NCBI RefSeq assembly: GCF_003475325.1
Contig: NZ_QRQC01000001.1
Location: forward strand, 62,001-126,000
DNA length: 64,000 bases
Direction of reading: 5' to 3'
From: Collinsella sp. AF33-16
GTDB taxonomy: Bacteria; Actinomycetota; Coriobacteriia; Coriobacteriales; Coriobacteriaceae
In this document: one piece after another, positions 16,737 to 25,265 of the stretch
How the letters are laid out: every line of letters begins with the position of its first letter
Position numbering within the stretch: position 1 is the stretch's first letter
Program-made: the position numbers and the translations under genes
The notes under the pieces: generated by a model
The model's input: the letters and a program-made list of their open reading frames with translations, nothing else
Database searches by the model: none
What the model was told of the DNA's origin: nothing

Positions 16737-17903
16737 ATGGCTAATCGTTTCGTTCTCAATACCATTTCTTATCATGGTTCCGGCGCCATCAAGGAGATCC
16801 CCGGTGAGCTCCAGCGTCGCGGCTACAAGAAGATCTTCGTCTGCTCCGACCCCGATCTGGTTAAGTTTGGCGTTACCGCTAAGGTGACCGACGAGCTCGA
16901 CGCCGCCGGCATCGCTTGGAGCCTCTACTCCGAGATCAAGCCCAACCCCACTATCCAGAACGTCAAGGACGGCGTCGAGGCCTTCAAGGCCGCCGAGGCT
17001 GACGCTATCGTGACCATCGGTGGTGGCTCCTCCATGGACACCGCCAAGGCCATCGGCATCATCATCAACAACCCCGAGTTCGCCGACGTCCGCAGCCTCG
17101 AGGGCGTTGCTCCCACCAAGAACCACGCCGTGTTCACCATCGCCGTGCCGACGACCGCCGGTACCGCCGCCGAGGTGACCATCAACTACGTCATCACCGA
17201 CCCCGAGAAGGTCCGCAAGTTCGTGTGCGTCGACACCAACGACGCCCCCGAGGTTGCCGTCGTCGACCCCGACATGATGGCTTCCATGCCCGCCGGCCTT
17301 ACCGCTTCCACTGGTATGGACGCTCTGACCCACGCCATCGAGGGCTACACCACCAAGGGCGCCTGGGAGCTCTCCGACATGTTCCACTTTGAGGCCATTA
17401 AGTTGATCAGCGAGAACCTGCGCGACTCCGTTGCCGAGGCCAAGTCCGGCCAGCCCGGCTCCGGCCGCGAGGGCATGGCTCTTGGTCAGTATGTCGCCGG
17501 CATGGGCTTCTCCAACGTTGGCCTGGGCATCGACCACGCCATGGCTCACACCCTGTCTGCTCACTACGACACCCCGCACGGCGTCGCTTGCGCCATGCTG
17601 CTGCCGATCGCCATGGAGTTCAACAAGCCGGTCTGCGCCGAGCGCCTGGCCAAGGTTGCCGTCGCCATGGGCGTTGACACCACGGGCATGAGCACCGACG
17701 AGGCTGCCGACGCCGCCATCGCCGCCGTCAAGCAGCTCTCCGCCGACGTGAACATCCCGCACGTCTGCGAGGCCATGAAGGCCGACGAGATCGAGGTCCT
17801 GGCCAAGGACGCCATGGCCGACGCTTGCTTCCCGGGTAACCCGCGCGAGGCGACGCTCGACGACGTCATCGAGCTCTTCAAGAAGATTTGCCCGGCTGCC
17901 TAG
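16737..17903 (+). CDS. fucO: Lactaldehyde reductase / 1,2-propanediol oxidoreductase (iron-dependent ADH)
   Basis: Group III iron-containing alcohol dehydrogenase, 388 residues, which reduces L-lactaldehyde from fucose or rhamnose breakdown to 1,2-propanediol with NADH. It follows E. coli FucO closely along its length: MANR at the start, GGGSSMDTAKAIGI for NAD, PTTAGTAAEVTINYVITD, and GQYVAGMGFSNVGLG. Metal ligands D195 and H199 sit in GMDALTHAIEGY, with further histidines in DHAMAH and TPHGVA. Start at 16737 follows GGGAGG. Codon use is very uniform, as in highly expressed genes. No fucose or rhamnose pathway gene is adjacent, so it may serve as a general fermentative reductase. Confidence 0.9.
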   Translation: MANRFVLNTISYHGSGAIKEIPGELQRRGYKKIFVCSDPDLVKFGVTAKVTDELDAAGIAWSLYSEIKPNPTIQNVKDGVEAFKAAEADAIVTIGGGSSMDTAKAIGIIINNPEFADVRSLEGVAPTKNHAVFTIAVPTTAGTAAEVTINYVITDPEKVRKFVCVDTNDAPEVAVVDPDMMASMPAGLTASTGMDALTHAIEGYTTKGAWELSDMFHFEAIKLISENLRDSVAEAKSGQPGSGREGMALGQYVAGMGFSNVGLGIDHAMAHTLSAHYDTPHGVACAMLLPIAMEFNKPVCAERLAKVAVAMGVDTTGMSTDEAADAAIAAVKQLSADVNIPHVCEAMKADEIEVLAKDAMADACFPGNPREATLDDVIELFKKICPAA

Positions 17904-17956
17904 CCCAGTTTGGTGGTCCTTCGCCCGTAGGCGTATGGTCTTTTGACTTGCTGCTG

Positions 17957-17988
17957 GCCCCGCCGTGCTACGCGCGGCGGGGCTTTTT
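17957..17988 (+). terminator. Rho-independent terminator after fucO
   Basis: Stem GCCCCGCCG/CGGCGGGGC followed directly by TTTTT, 54 bases after the stop. Confidence 0.9.
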
Positions 17989-18507
17989 GTGCCGCGCCGA
18001 TGCCCCAAGATGGGCAAAACCAAGGCATGCTGCCCGCTGCGGATAGGTGGTGCACTTCTCAGCGTGCATTTTTGGGAGTATTCAGCAAGCTCTGAAAAAT
18101 GCATAACGTTGTGAATGGGCCGCAGTGGCCCGCAGACGCCCATCGACAGCCCTTGTGGGCGGGCTATCGATGAGCGGAGGGGGCTGCCACCGCGTTTTTG
18201 GTTTGCGACGACCTGCAACACTGCTGTAACCGCGTCGCTTTGCCGTTTGCGATGGGGCTGACGGGGTCCACGGTGCTGAATACTCCGTATTTTGCACGGT
18301 CCAAGGTGGGGTACCCTGAGACGAAGCAAATAGATGCCTCATATTTATGCAGATACCGATAGGATTTATGCAAGATTGGGACTGTAAACCGAGCGCGTGC
18401 ACAAAACCGGTGCGGGGACGTCTGGAGTCGGCTCGGTTTCTAGAGTATTGCACGTGCAGAAAGGTTAAAATCGGGGCTCGGTCTTAGTTTTACTTGGAAG
18501 GATGCAT
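17989..18507. other. Long gene-free stretch with hairpins
   Basis: About 520 bases without a convincing gene. Two inverted repeats stand out: TGCATTTTT/AAAAATGCA (18065-18103) and CATCGA...AGCCC against GGGCTATCGATG (about 18140-18172). A minus-strand open frame here lacks a ribosome site and family resemblance. The last 40 bases provide the M42 gene's ribosome site. It may hold a long leader or a small RNA; nothing diagnostic was recognised. Confidence 0.4.
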
Positions 18508-19551
18508 ATGGCTTCTAATGTTGATGCTTCTCTAGAGGAGACGCTCTCCTATATTACTGACCAGTTGAAGACGCTGACTTCTATTGCTTCACCTACGGGC
18601 TATACCCGTGCGGCTACTGACTATCTAATGGAAACGTTGCGCGATATGGGCTTTGGCCCCGAGCGCTCCAATAAGGGCAACGTGTTGGTTGAGCTTGGCG
18701 GCGAGGGCGAGCCGCTCGTATTGGCGAGCCATGTCGATACCCTGGGCGCCATGGTGCGCTCCATCAAGGACAATGGTCGCCTGCGTCCCACGACGCTTGG
18801 CGGGCATCAGTGGTCTACGGCCGATGGCGAGAACTGCACCGTTTACACGCGCGATGGCAATGTCTACACGGGTGTGGTTCTCAATACCGAGCCTTCGGCG
18901 CATGTGGCCGATGAGCCGGTCAAGACCATCGAGAAGAACATGGAAATCCTGCTCGACGAGAACGTCGACAGCAAGGACGACGTGCTCGAGCTGGGCATTC
19001 AGGCTGGAGACATCATCGCTATGGATCCGCGCACCACGGTGACGGAGAGCGGCTACATCAAGAGCCGCTTCCTTGACGACAAGCTGTCCGCGTCGATTCT
19101 GCTGGGTCTGGCTCGCGCCGTTGCTGACGGCGAGGTGACGCTCTCGCGCAAGGTGTCACTGCTCTTTACCGTGTACGAGGAGGTCGGTCACGGCGGCGCC
19201 TTTGTGCCGGCCGACACGCGCGAGATGATCAGCGTGGACATGGGCTGCGTGGGCGACGATCTGGGCTGCACCGAGCGCATGGTTTCGATCTGCGCCAAGG
19301 ATTCGGGCGGTCCGTACAACTACGACCTGGTGACGACGCTGTCCAACATCGCGCGCGAGCTTGAGCTCGACTACGCGATCGATGTGTATCCGCACTACGG
19401 CTCCGACGTCGAGGCTACGCTTTCGGCTGGTTACGACATTCGCCACGGCCTGATCGGTCCCGGCGTGTACGCGAGCCACAACTACGAGCGCAGCCACATC
19501 GACGGCGCGCGCAATACCTACGAGCTCGTTCGCGCCTACGTTCAGCGCTAG
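18508..19551 (+). CDS. M42 family metallopeptidase (glutamyl aminopeptidase/endoglucanase-like)
   Basis: Cytoplasmic di-zinc aminopeptidase of 347 residues. The metal and catalytic motifs run in order: ASHVDTLGAM (HxD), LDDKLSAS (bridging Asp), YEEVGHGG (catalytic and ligand Glu), and the C-terminal ASHNYERSH histidine. A PDZ-like insertion occupies roughly residues 80-170, as usual for the family. The second ATG (18508) is chosen because GGAAGG sits just ahead of it and overlaps the first ATG. A terminator follows, so it is a single-gene unit. Confidence 0.9.
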   Translation: MASNVDASLEETLSYITDQLKTLTSIASPTGYTRAATDYLMETLRDMGFGPERSNKGNVLVELGGEGEPLVLASHVDTLGAMVRSIKDNGRLRPTTLGGHQWSTADGENCTVYTRDGNVYTGVVLNTEPSAHVADEPVKTIEKNMEILLDENVDSKDDVLELGIQAGDIIAMDPRTTVTESGYIKSRFLDDKLSASILLGLARAVADGEVTLSRKVSLLFTVYEEVGHGGAFVPADTREMISVDMGCVGDDLGCTERMVSICAKDSGGPYNYDLVTTLSNIARELELDYAIDVYPHYGSDVEATLSAGYDIRHGLIGPGVYASHNYERSHIDGARNTYELVRAYVQR

Positions 19552-19587
19552 GGGAAGCGGTTCATAGCTTGGCTGACCAATTGCTCT

Positions 19588-19613
19588 AAGGCCCGATTGC
19601 TCGGGCCTTTTTT
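19588..19613 (+). terminator. Rho-independent terminator after M42 peptidase
   Basis: Stem AAGGCCCGA/TCGGGCCTT with a four-base loop and a run of six T. Confidence 0.9.
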
Positions 19614-19692
19614 CAATTCAGTCCGTTTAGTATTATCCTGTATAAGATAAGTTATTTTAACGCGTGAAATACTTAACGAGGTGATGCGGCGC

Positions 19693-21066
19693 ATGGATAC
19701 ATCGGAATACTTATCTATGGGTGATGCCGCCCGTCTACTAGGCGTCACAAAGGCTCGCATATCGCAACTGGCGGCATCCGGAACGCTCGCATGCAATACT
19801 GTGGGTGGACGGAAGATGGTTGAGTATAATTCCGCGATCGCCTATCAAAAGGTCCGCAAACGAGGGCGCCGTCCTGCAGCCGATGTGGGGCGCAAGTTTA
19901 CGCTGATGTCGGCCGACCATGAGGTCGCGCATGTCTCATTTGATCCGACGCGCGAGTTTCCCTTCGAAATCGCCGAGGTCCTCGATACGCAACGAATGCC
20001 GTTTGGCACGTGTTCGAGCTTTTCTCCAACGGTGAATAAGCGGGAGCTCAACGTGTGGTGGAGCCATCGGTCGGTGCCCGATGTTCGCCCTGGGCTTATC
20101 TCGCGCTACCGCGAGCTGGGGGTTGTCAGCGGCGTTGAGGTGCCGGTTCAGTGCCTGGGCCTCTCGCTTTCGGATTGCTATTGGCTGCGGCCGACCGATT
20201 GTGCCGAACTCAAATGGCAAAACATCAATTATTTTGAGAACGAATTTGAGCGATCGGCGCCCGAAGAGCGTTCGGGTTGGCTGGAAGGCATCGGTCTTAA
20301 AAATCCGGATAACACGTCCGAGGGCGAGCTTCCTAAATCGTGGATGATCCGAAACGGCATTCGCATTTTGGCTAAAGGACGCGGCATGGACGATCAGCGT
20401 CCCTTTAACGAGGCGGTTGCAACGGCTCTGCATCGTCGCTTGCTGTCGGAGGGCGAGTTTGTTCCTTATACGGTTGAGCGGATGTTCGATGGCCCTGTGT
20501 GTCTGTGCGACGACTTTCTTGACGGCCGCGAGGAATACGTTCCGGCTGTTTACGTTAAGGGCGCACTTGGTAGCCAGCGGGGAGACTCGACATACGATCG
20601 ATACTGTCGCTACCTTGGCAAGCATGGTGCCGATGAGGTCGCTGTGAGAAGGTCTATGTCGCAGATGATTGTCTGCGATGCCCTTTTGGCCAACAGCGAC
20701 CGCCATTGGCGAAACTTCGGCATCATCCGTAATGTCGACACCCTGGAGATAAAACCTGCACCGCTGTTCGATAGCGGCAACTGTCTGTGGTATAACGTGC
20801 CAACTGTCTTGCTCGCGGCTGGGGAGTTTGGGTTTTCCGCTAAGCCGTTTGGGCCCGACCCTTCCGCTCAGCTGGCGCTTGCGGACTCGCTCGATTGGTT
20901 CGATTCATCGCGGCTCAACGGATTTGTTGATGAGGCGATCGAGATTCTTTCGCAGAGCGAATGGGCGACGGCGGAGGGTCGACTCGAGGCCATTTGCCGC
21001 GGCCTCGAGCGTCGCGTAATCGAGGTTGGTGCCGCTGTTGAGGTACTTCGACACGTGCAGCGATAA
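19693..21066 (+). CDS. HTH domain fused to a HipA-like kinase domain
   Basis: 457 residues. Residues about 5-55 form an excisionase/MerR-like winged helix: LSMGDAARLLGVTKARISQL then a beta hairpin GGRKMVEY. The C-terminal part carries a HipA/CtkA-type kinase signature, DALLANSDRHWRNFG with Asp336, His338 and Asn341, followed by APLFDSG with the metal-binding Asp360. The middle contains unassigned sequence. HipA proteins phosphorylate tRNA synthetases or other targets and are normally held by a separate HTH protein, HipB. Here a DNA-binding domain is on the same chain and no antitoxin gene is adjacent. The ATG at 19693 best fits the GAGGTG ribosome site. Function is inference. Confidence 0.7.
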   Translation: MDTSEYLSMGDAARLLGVTKARISQLAASGTLACNTVGGRKMVEYNSAIAYQKVRKRGRRPAADVGRKFTLMSADHEVAHVSFDPTREFPFEIAEVLDTQRMPFGTCSSFSPTVNKRELNVWWSHRSVPDVRPGLISRYRELGVVSGVEVPVQCLGLSLSDCYWLRPTDCAELKWQNINYFENEFERSAPEERSGWLEGIGLKNPDNTSEGELPKSWMIRNGIRILAKGRGMDDQRPFNEAVATALHRRLLSEGEFVPYTVERMFDGPVCLCDDFLDGREEYVPAVYVKGALGSQRGDSTYDRYCRYLGKHGADEVAVRRSMSQMIVCDALLANSDRHWRNFGIIRNVDTLEIKPAPLFDSGNCLWYNVPTVLLAAGEFGFSAKPFGPDPSAQLALADSLDWFDSSRLNGFVDEAIEILSQSEWATAEGRLEAICRGLERRVIEVGAAVEVLRHVQR

Positions 21067-21074
21067 ACCCACGG

Positions 21075-22175
21075 CTACTTAAGTGCGCCGGTCACGGTAC
21101 CGCCGCCCAGGACGATGTCGCCGCGATAGACTACAACGGCCTGGCCGGGGGCGATGGGTCGTTGCGGCTCGTCAAAAGTTAGCAGCATTTGTCCGCCGGC
21201 GCCACGTGTAAGGGTTGCTGCCTGGTCTTTCTGACGGTAGCGGTACTTGGCGCCCACGCGGATGCCGCCGGCGTCGAGCTCCGCCTCCATGTGGTCGGCG
21301 GGGGCGCTCCAGATCCAGTCGTTGGCCGTGAGCGCTGTGGCCGCCAGGTCCTCGGCCTCGCCCAGATGCACGGTGTTGTTGGCGGCGTCGACGCCCGTTA
21401 CGTACACGGGATGCGCCATCGCAACGCCCAGGCCCTTGCGCTGGCCGATGGTGTAGCGCAGCGCGCCGTTGTGGCGCCCGACCACGCTGCCGTCGCGCCA
21501 CACAATGTCGCCCGGTGCAGCGGGATGTCCGCAGCGGCGCTCGATATAGCCCGCGTAGTCACCGTCTGGAATAAAGCAGATGTCCTCGCTTTCGGCCTTC
21601 TGGGCGTTGGTAAAGCCCTGCTCGGCGGCTATGCGGCGCACGTCGCGCTCTTTGTCTAGGCCTGCCAGCGGAAAGATCGTGTGTGCCAGGCGTTCCTGCG
21701 TAAGCGAATACAAAAAGTAGCTCTGGTCCTTTTTGGGATCTTCGCCGCGATGTAGCTGCCAGGTGCCGTCTGCCGCCTGGCTTGTTTTGGCGTAATGTCC
21801 CGTTGCGATGTAGTCGCAGCCCATATCCAGCGCCGCATCCAGCAGCGCGCCAAACTTAATGTGGCGGTTGCAGATGATGCACGGGTTGGGCGTCAGTCCT
21901 TCCTGGTAGGCGTTCACAAAGCACTCGATCACGTTGCGGTCGAAGGTCTGCTGCAAGTCGAGCACATGGTGGGGTATCCTCAGGCGCTCGGCGACGGCCT
22001 TTGCATCGGCGATGTCGCAGTCGACTTTGCTCATACCCGTGGCGGGGTCGGGCGCGGGGCAGGTGAGACGCATGGTGGCGCCGATGCATTCGTAGCCCTG
22101 GCGCTTGAGCAGATACGCGGTCACGCTGGAATCGACGCCGCCGCTCATGGCGACGAGCACGCGCTTATTGTGCAT
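21075..22175 (-). CDS. mnmA: tRNA-specific 2-thiouridylase MnmA
   Basis: Thiolates U34 of Lys, Glu and Gln tRNAs, 366 residues. The PP-loop VLVAMSGGVDSSVTAYLL at the N-terminus binds ATP. The catalytic cysteines are in NPCIICNRHIKFG and SEDICFIPDGDY, and GHYAK and KDQSYFLY are typical. The ATG at 22175 is preferred over an upstream in-frame start because AAGGAG lies nine bases ahead. cysK lies upstream on the same strand (182-base gap), giving a small sulfur-related neighbourhood. Confidence 0.95.
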   Translation of the reverse strand: MHNKRVLVAMSGGVDSSVTAYLLKRQGYECIGATMRLTCPAPDPATGMSKVDCDIADAKAVAERLRIPHHVLDLQQTFDRNVIECFVNAYQEGLTPNPCIICNRHIKFGALLDAALDMGCDYIATGHYAKTSQAADGTWQLHRGEDPKKDQSYFLYSLTQERLAHTIFPLAGLDKERDVRRIAAEQGFTNAQKAESEDICFIPDGDYAGYIERRCGHPAAPGDIVWRDGSVVGRHNGALRYTIGQRKGLGVAMAHPVYVTGVDAANNTVHLGEAEDLAATALTANDWIWSAPADHMEAELDAGGIRVGAKYRYRQKDQAATLTRGAGGQMLLTFDEPQRPIAPGQAVVVYRGDIVLGGGTVTGALK

Positions 22176-22357
22176 GGGGAGGTTCTCCTTGGTGGCATGT
22201 GGCCAAAAAAAGAAAAGCGGCACGGGAGGCTGGTTCCGCGCCGCAGACATTGTAGCAAGTTCGGGCGTCGTGTGGGACACCCTGTTGGGATGGGCTCAGG
22301 CAGCCAGAAGAGAGGGCAGACCGGCGTGCCTTGGGTCTATCGACAAGTGACGGGCCC

Positions 22358-23296
22358 TTAGTCCTGGAACAGTGCCGTGGACAGGTAGCGCTCGCCGGTG
22401 TCGGCAAGCAGGGCCACGATGGTCTTACCCTCGTTCTCGGGGCGCTTGGCCAGCTGCAGCGCGGCCCACACGGCGGCGCCTGACGAAATGCCCACGAGCA
22501 CGCCCTCCTTGTGGCCCACGGCGCGGCCGGTGGCAAAGGCGTCCTCGTTCTCGACGGGGATGATCTCGTCGTAGACCTGGGTGTCGAGGACGTCGGGCAC
22601 AAAGCCGGCGCCGATACCCTGGATCTTGTGCGGGCCGGCCTGGCCCTTAGAGAGCACCGGGGAGGTGGCGGGCTCGACGGCGACGACCTGAATCTCGGGG
22701 TTTTGCTCCTTGAGGAACTCGCCCACGCCGGTCACGGTGCCGCCGGTGCCGACGCCGGCGACGAAGATGTCGACCTTGCCGTCGGTGTCGTCCCAGATCT
22801 CGGGGCCGGTCGTGGCCTTGTGAATGGCCGGGTTCGCGGGGTTCACAAACTGGCCGGCGATGATGCTGTTGGGAGTTTCCTTCTGCAGCTCCTCCGCCTT
22901 GGCGATAGCGCCCTTCATGCCCTTGGAGCCGTCGGTGAGCACGAGCTGTGCGCCGTATGCCTGCATGAGCTTGCGGCGCTCGACGGACATGGTCTCGGGC
23001 ATAGTGATGATCACCTTGTAGCCGCGGGCCGCCGCCACCGAGGCGATGCCGACGCCGGTGTTGCCGCTCGTGGGCTCGATGATGGTGTAGTCGCCACCGC
23101 GCACGAGCTTGCCGGCCTTCTCGGCCTCGTCAATCATGTTCTTGGCGACGCGGTCTTTGACGGACCCGGCGGGGTTGAAGTATTCCAATTTGACGAGCAC
23201 ACGGGCCTTGAGGTCCTCGTCGGCCTCGAAGTGGGTGAGCTCCAGAAGCGGGGTGTGGCCGATAAGCTGATCGATGGACGTGTAAACATTGCTCAT
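22358..23296 (-). CDS. cysK: Cysteine synthase A (O-acetylserine sulfhydrylase)
   Basis: PLP enzyme that makes cysteine from O-acetylserine and sulfide, 312 residues. The PLP lysine lies in [11 protein letters not shown]. The substrate loop [11 protein letters not shown] and the phosphate-binding [12 protein letters not shown] are intact, and GISSGAA near the C-terminus is conserved. GGAGG sits seven bases before the ATG. A well-spaced promoter lies upstream, and an Rrf2 regulator is encoded divergently, which suggests control of cysK by that protein. Confidence 0.96.
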   Translation of the reverse strand: MSNVYTSIDQLIGHTPLLELTHFEADEDLKARVLVKLEYFNPAGSVKDRVAKNMIDEAEKAGKLVRGGDYTIIEPTSGNTGVGIASVAAARGYKVIITMPETMSVERRKLMQAYGAQLVLTDGSKGMKGAIAKAEELQKETPNSIIAGQFVNPANPAIHKATTGPEIWDDTDGKVDIFVAGVGTGGTVTGVGEFLKEQNPEIQVVAVEPATSPVLSKGQAGPHKIQGIGAGFVPDVLDTQVYDEIIPVENEDAFATGRAVGHKEGVLVGISSGAAVWAALQLAKRPENEGKTIVALLADTGERYLSTALFQD

Positions 23297-23403
23297 GGTG
23301 AACCTCCAAAGTGTTCAAATGACTGGATACCGTGTGGTTTTACGGTGTGTGTGGCAGCGAAACCCACAAACCTTATGGGTTGTTCGTTTTGCTGTTGGCA
23401 AGC

Positions 23404-23432
23404 ATAGTAGACAGTAAAGCCTAGTAACGCAA
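23404..23432 (-). promoter_or_regulatory. Predicted cysK promoter
   Basis: On the minus strand a TTGCGT -35 (23427-23432) and a TACTAT -10 (23404-23409) are separated by exactly 17 bases, about 108 bases before the cysK start. The divergent Rrf2-type gene begins on the other side of the same gap. Confidence 0.55.
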
Positions 23433-23549
23433 TAGGAAATAGAAGATTATTACGAGTCGATTAACCATCTTGACGGGAATAGGTATTTTCAAAACCAATT
23501 TTTCGGCTAGAATTTCTACGAATTAAAAGACCGAAAGGCAGCTATATAT

Positions 23550-23978
23550 ATGTTGGTTTCCACAAAGGGCAGATATGCCCTGCGCGTTATGGTCGACCTG
23601 GCCGAGCACCAGGCGACAGGCCGTATCCCGCTTAAAGAGATTGCGGCGCGTCAGGGTATTTCGGAGAAGTACCTCGAGAATATTCTGGCTACGCTCGTGC
23701 GCGCCAACATGCTCTCGGGCATGCGCGGCAAGGGCGGCGGCTATGTGCTCACGCGCCCGCCCGAGCAGTACACGGTGGGCGAGATCTTGCGCCTGACCGA
23801 GGGCAGCCTGGCGCCGGTCGCCTGCCTGGATGGCGACTGCAAGGGTTGTTCGCGCTCTGACGAGTGCCCCACGCTCGACGTGTGGAAGAACCTGGACAAG
23901 CTTATCAACGACTACCTCGACGGTGTGACGCTCGATCAACTTGTCGCTCCCAACGAAGGCTACGACTACGTGATCTAG
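23550..23978 (+). CDS. Rrf2 family transcriptional regulator (IscR/CymR type)
   Basis: 142-residue winged-helix regulator. The N-terminus STKGRYALRVMVDLA and the recognition region ISEKYLENILATL are typical of Rrf2. After the wing (KGGGYVLTRP) a cysteine group CLDGDCKGCSRSDEC is positioned like the cluster ligands of IscR, so an Fe-S cofactor is plausible; CymR lacks such a group. It is transcribed divergently from cysK. Likely targets are cysteine or Fe-S genes, by position and family. Confidence 0.9.
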   Translation: MLVSTKGRYALRVMVDLAEHQATGRIPLKEIAARQGISEKYLENILATLVRANMLSGMRGKGGGYVLTRPPEQYTVGEILRLTEGSLAPVACLDGDCKGCSRSDECPTLDVWKNLDKLINDYLDGVTLDQLVAPNEGYDYVI

Positions 23979-23983
23979 CCCAC

Positions 23984-24014
23984 CTGCCATTTGGGGACGG
24001 GGTGGAAATGGCAG
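23984..24014. repeat. GGGGACGGGG-type intergenic palindrome
   Basis: Arms CTGCCATTT and AAATGGCAG flank GGGGACGGGGTGG, just after the Rrf2 gene. Confidence 0.7.
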
Positions 24015-24045
24015 ATTCTCTCGCCCTTTGAGACTTGGCAAATAA

Positions 24046-24082
24046 GAAGGCCGCCCATTTTTGTGATGGGCGGCCTTCGTTT
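24046..24082. terminator. Bidirectional terminator
   Basis: Perfect 13-base stem GAAGGCCGCCCAT/ATGGGCGGCCTTC between two convergent genes, followed by GTTTT on the plus strand. Confidence 0.85.
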
Positions 24083-24118
24083 TGGGCTGTTGAGACGGGC
24101 GCGGCCGGAATGGCCGTT

Positions 24119-24484
24119 TCAGCCCTCGGCGATGCTGTCGAGGATGCTGCGCATGATGGACACCAGGATGCTGCCCATAAAGGCCGATCCAAAGCTGGCG
24201 ATGGAGATACCCGCGCCCAGCAGATTGACCGACAGATAGCTGGCCAGCTCGAGCATAAAGCTGTTGACTACGAGCTGAAAAATACCCAGCGTAATGATCG
24301 TGAGCGGCAGCGAGATAACCGTCAGAAACGGCTTGACGAGCGAATCGACGATGTTCAGGAACAGTCCCACGAAGGCGAAACAGACCCAGGCCTCGGCAAA
24401 ACCGAAGGGCTGGATGCCGGGGACGAGGAACGTGGCGATCGCGATGGCGATCGAGGTGAAGAGCCAGTTAAGCATAAAGCGCAT
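24119..24484 (-). CDS. Small four-helix membrane protein (phage holin family 4, PF04020-like)
   Basis: 121 residues with four predicted membrane helices (WLFTSIAIAIATFLVPG, AWVCFAFVGLFLNIVDS, FLTVISLPLTIITLGIFQLV and a C-terminal Gly/Ile-rich helix). The VKPFLTVISLPLTIITLG block is the hallmark of this family, which is common in chromosomes and usually not phage-related. AAAGGA lies upstream of the ATG at 24484. Function unknown. Confidence 0.8.
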   Translation of the reverse strand: MRFMLNWLFTSIAIAIATFLVPGIQPFGFAEAWVCFAFVGLFLNIVDSLVKPFLTVISLPLTIITLGIFQLVVNSFMLELASYLSVNLLGAGISIASFGSAFMGSILVSIMRSILDSIAEG

Positions 24485-24808
24485 GGCGTGAATCCTTTCT
24501 TGCGCCGGGGTTGCTGGCGTCGCGTGAAGCGGCTTGCGGCGGCGACCTGGATGGTTGCGCGGGTGCGCCGCGGTGTTTGGACGCCCATTGTCTCAAATAT
24601 TCGTGGAGCTTACGTGCGCATTCGGTTTCTAAACGGCGTTCGTCCTGAAAAACGCGCCGCTGACAGAGAGTCTTGTCGCTTTAGTTTGGTGGTGTGCTAC
24701 ACTGCTACGGGCAAAAGCCACAGGCGTTGCCCTATTGCATAGAACGGGCGAACGATGCCCGATGTCAGTATCAACTTCGATGCCTTTTGGCGGGTTTGGC
24801 GGTGATCG
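24485..24808. other. Intergenic region with two short hairpins
   Basis: No gene seen. GGGCAA/TTGCCC (24709-24733) and CGGGC/GCCCG (24746-24763) can form hairpins in the leader of the YerC-like gene. A TACACT -10-like hexamer lies at 24698-24703; its possible -35 (TTGTCG) is at a long 19-base spacing. Confidence 0.35.
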
Positions 24809-25108
24809 ATGAATATCGAGAACATGTTTGACAAGCCTGATGTCAAGCAGCTAGTCCACGCATTTAGTCTTTTGGATGACGAGAAGGATATCCAGGCGTT
24901 TTTAACCGATATCTGCACGCCGCGCGAGATCTGCGATCTTTCGCAGCGTCTGCAGGTTGCGCGTTATCTGGATGATGGCGAGCCTTATGTTGAGGTTCAG
25001 GCCCGCACCGGCGCTTCGTCCACTACGGTGAGCCGCGTGTCCAAGGCGCTTAATGGCGAGTACGGTGGCTATCGCAAGATCCTCATCAAACTGGAGGATG
25101 GCGAGTAG
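24809..25108 (+). CDS. YerC/YecD family TrpR-like regulator
   Basis: 99-residue protein with a TrpR-type helix-turn-helix. LVHAFSLLDDEKDIQAFL, CTPREICDLSQRLQVARYL and TGASSTTVSRVSKALN are conserved blocks of the YerC/YecD group. In Firmicutes these genes often lie near a UvrD/PcrA-type helicase; here AddB and AddA follow downstream after a terminator. Regulated genes are unknown. Confidence 0.88.
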   Translation: MNIENMFDKPDVKQLVHAFSLLDDEKDIQAFLTDICTPREICDLSQRLQVARYLDDGEPYVEVQARTGASSTTVSRVSKALNGEYGGYRKILIKLEDGE

Positions 25109-25135
25109 GCCATCGGCGACAAACGAATTGCGCAG

Positions 25136-25161
25136 AACCGTCCCTTCGGGGGCGGTTTTTT
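25136..25161 (+). terminator. Rho-independent terminator
   Basis: AACCGTCCC pairs with GGGCGGTT (with G-U) around a TTCGG loop, followed by a T run. It separates the YerC-like gene from addB. Confidence 0.8.
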
Positions 25162-25180
25162 GATCCCTTGGGGACGGAGG

Positions 25181-25217
25181 AAATCTGTTGGCGTGGGGCA
25201 AATCTGTCCGCGTGGGC
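25181..25217 (+). repeat. Short tandem direct repeat next to a GGGGACGGAGG core
   Basis: AAATCTGTTGGCGTGGGG (25181-25198) and AAATCTGTCCGCGTGGGC (25200-25217) differ at three positions. They follow GGGGACGGAGG, which relates the spot to the GGGAC element family. Confidence 0.5.
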
Positions 25218-25265
25218 GGGTAGGATGGAAGTATTGATTATTGCGAACGGTTTGAGTGGAGGACC

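Noticed and set aside
18082..18453. A 123-residue minus-strand frame in the gap before the M42 gene
   Set aside because: No ribosome site, odd composition, and it runs across two hairpins.
24119..24484. Evidence of a prophage from the holin-family protein
   Set aside because: This family is widespread as single chromosomal genes; no other phage gene is near.
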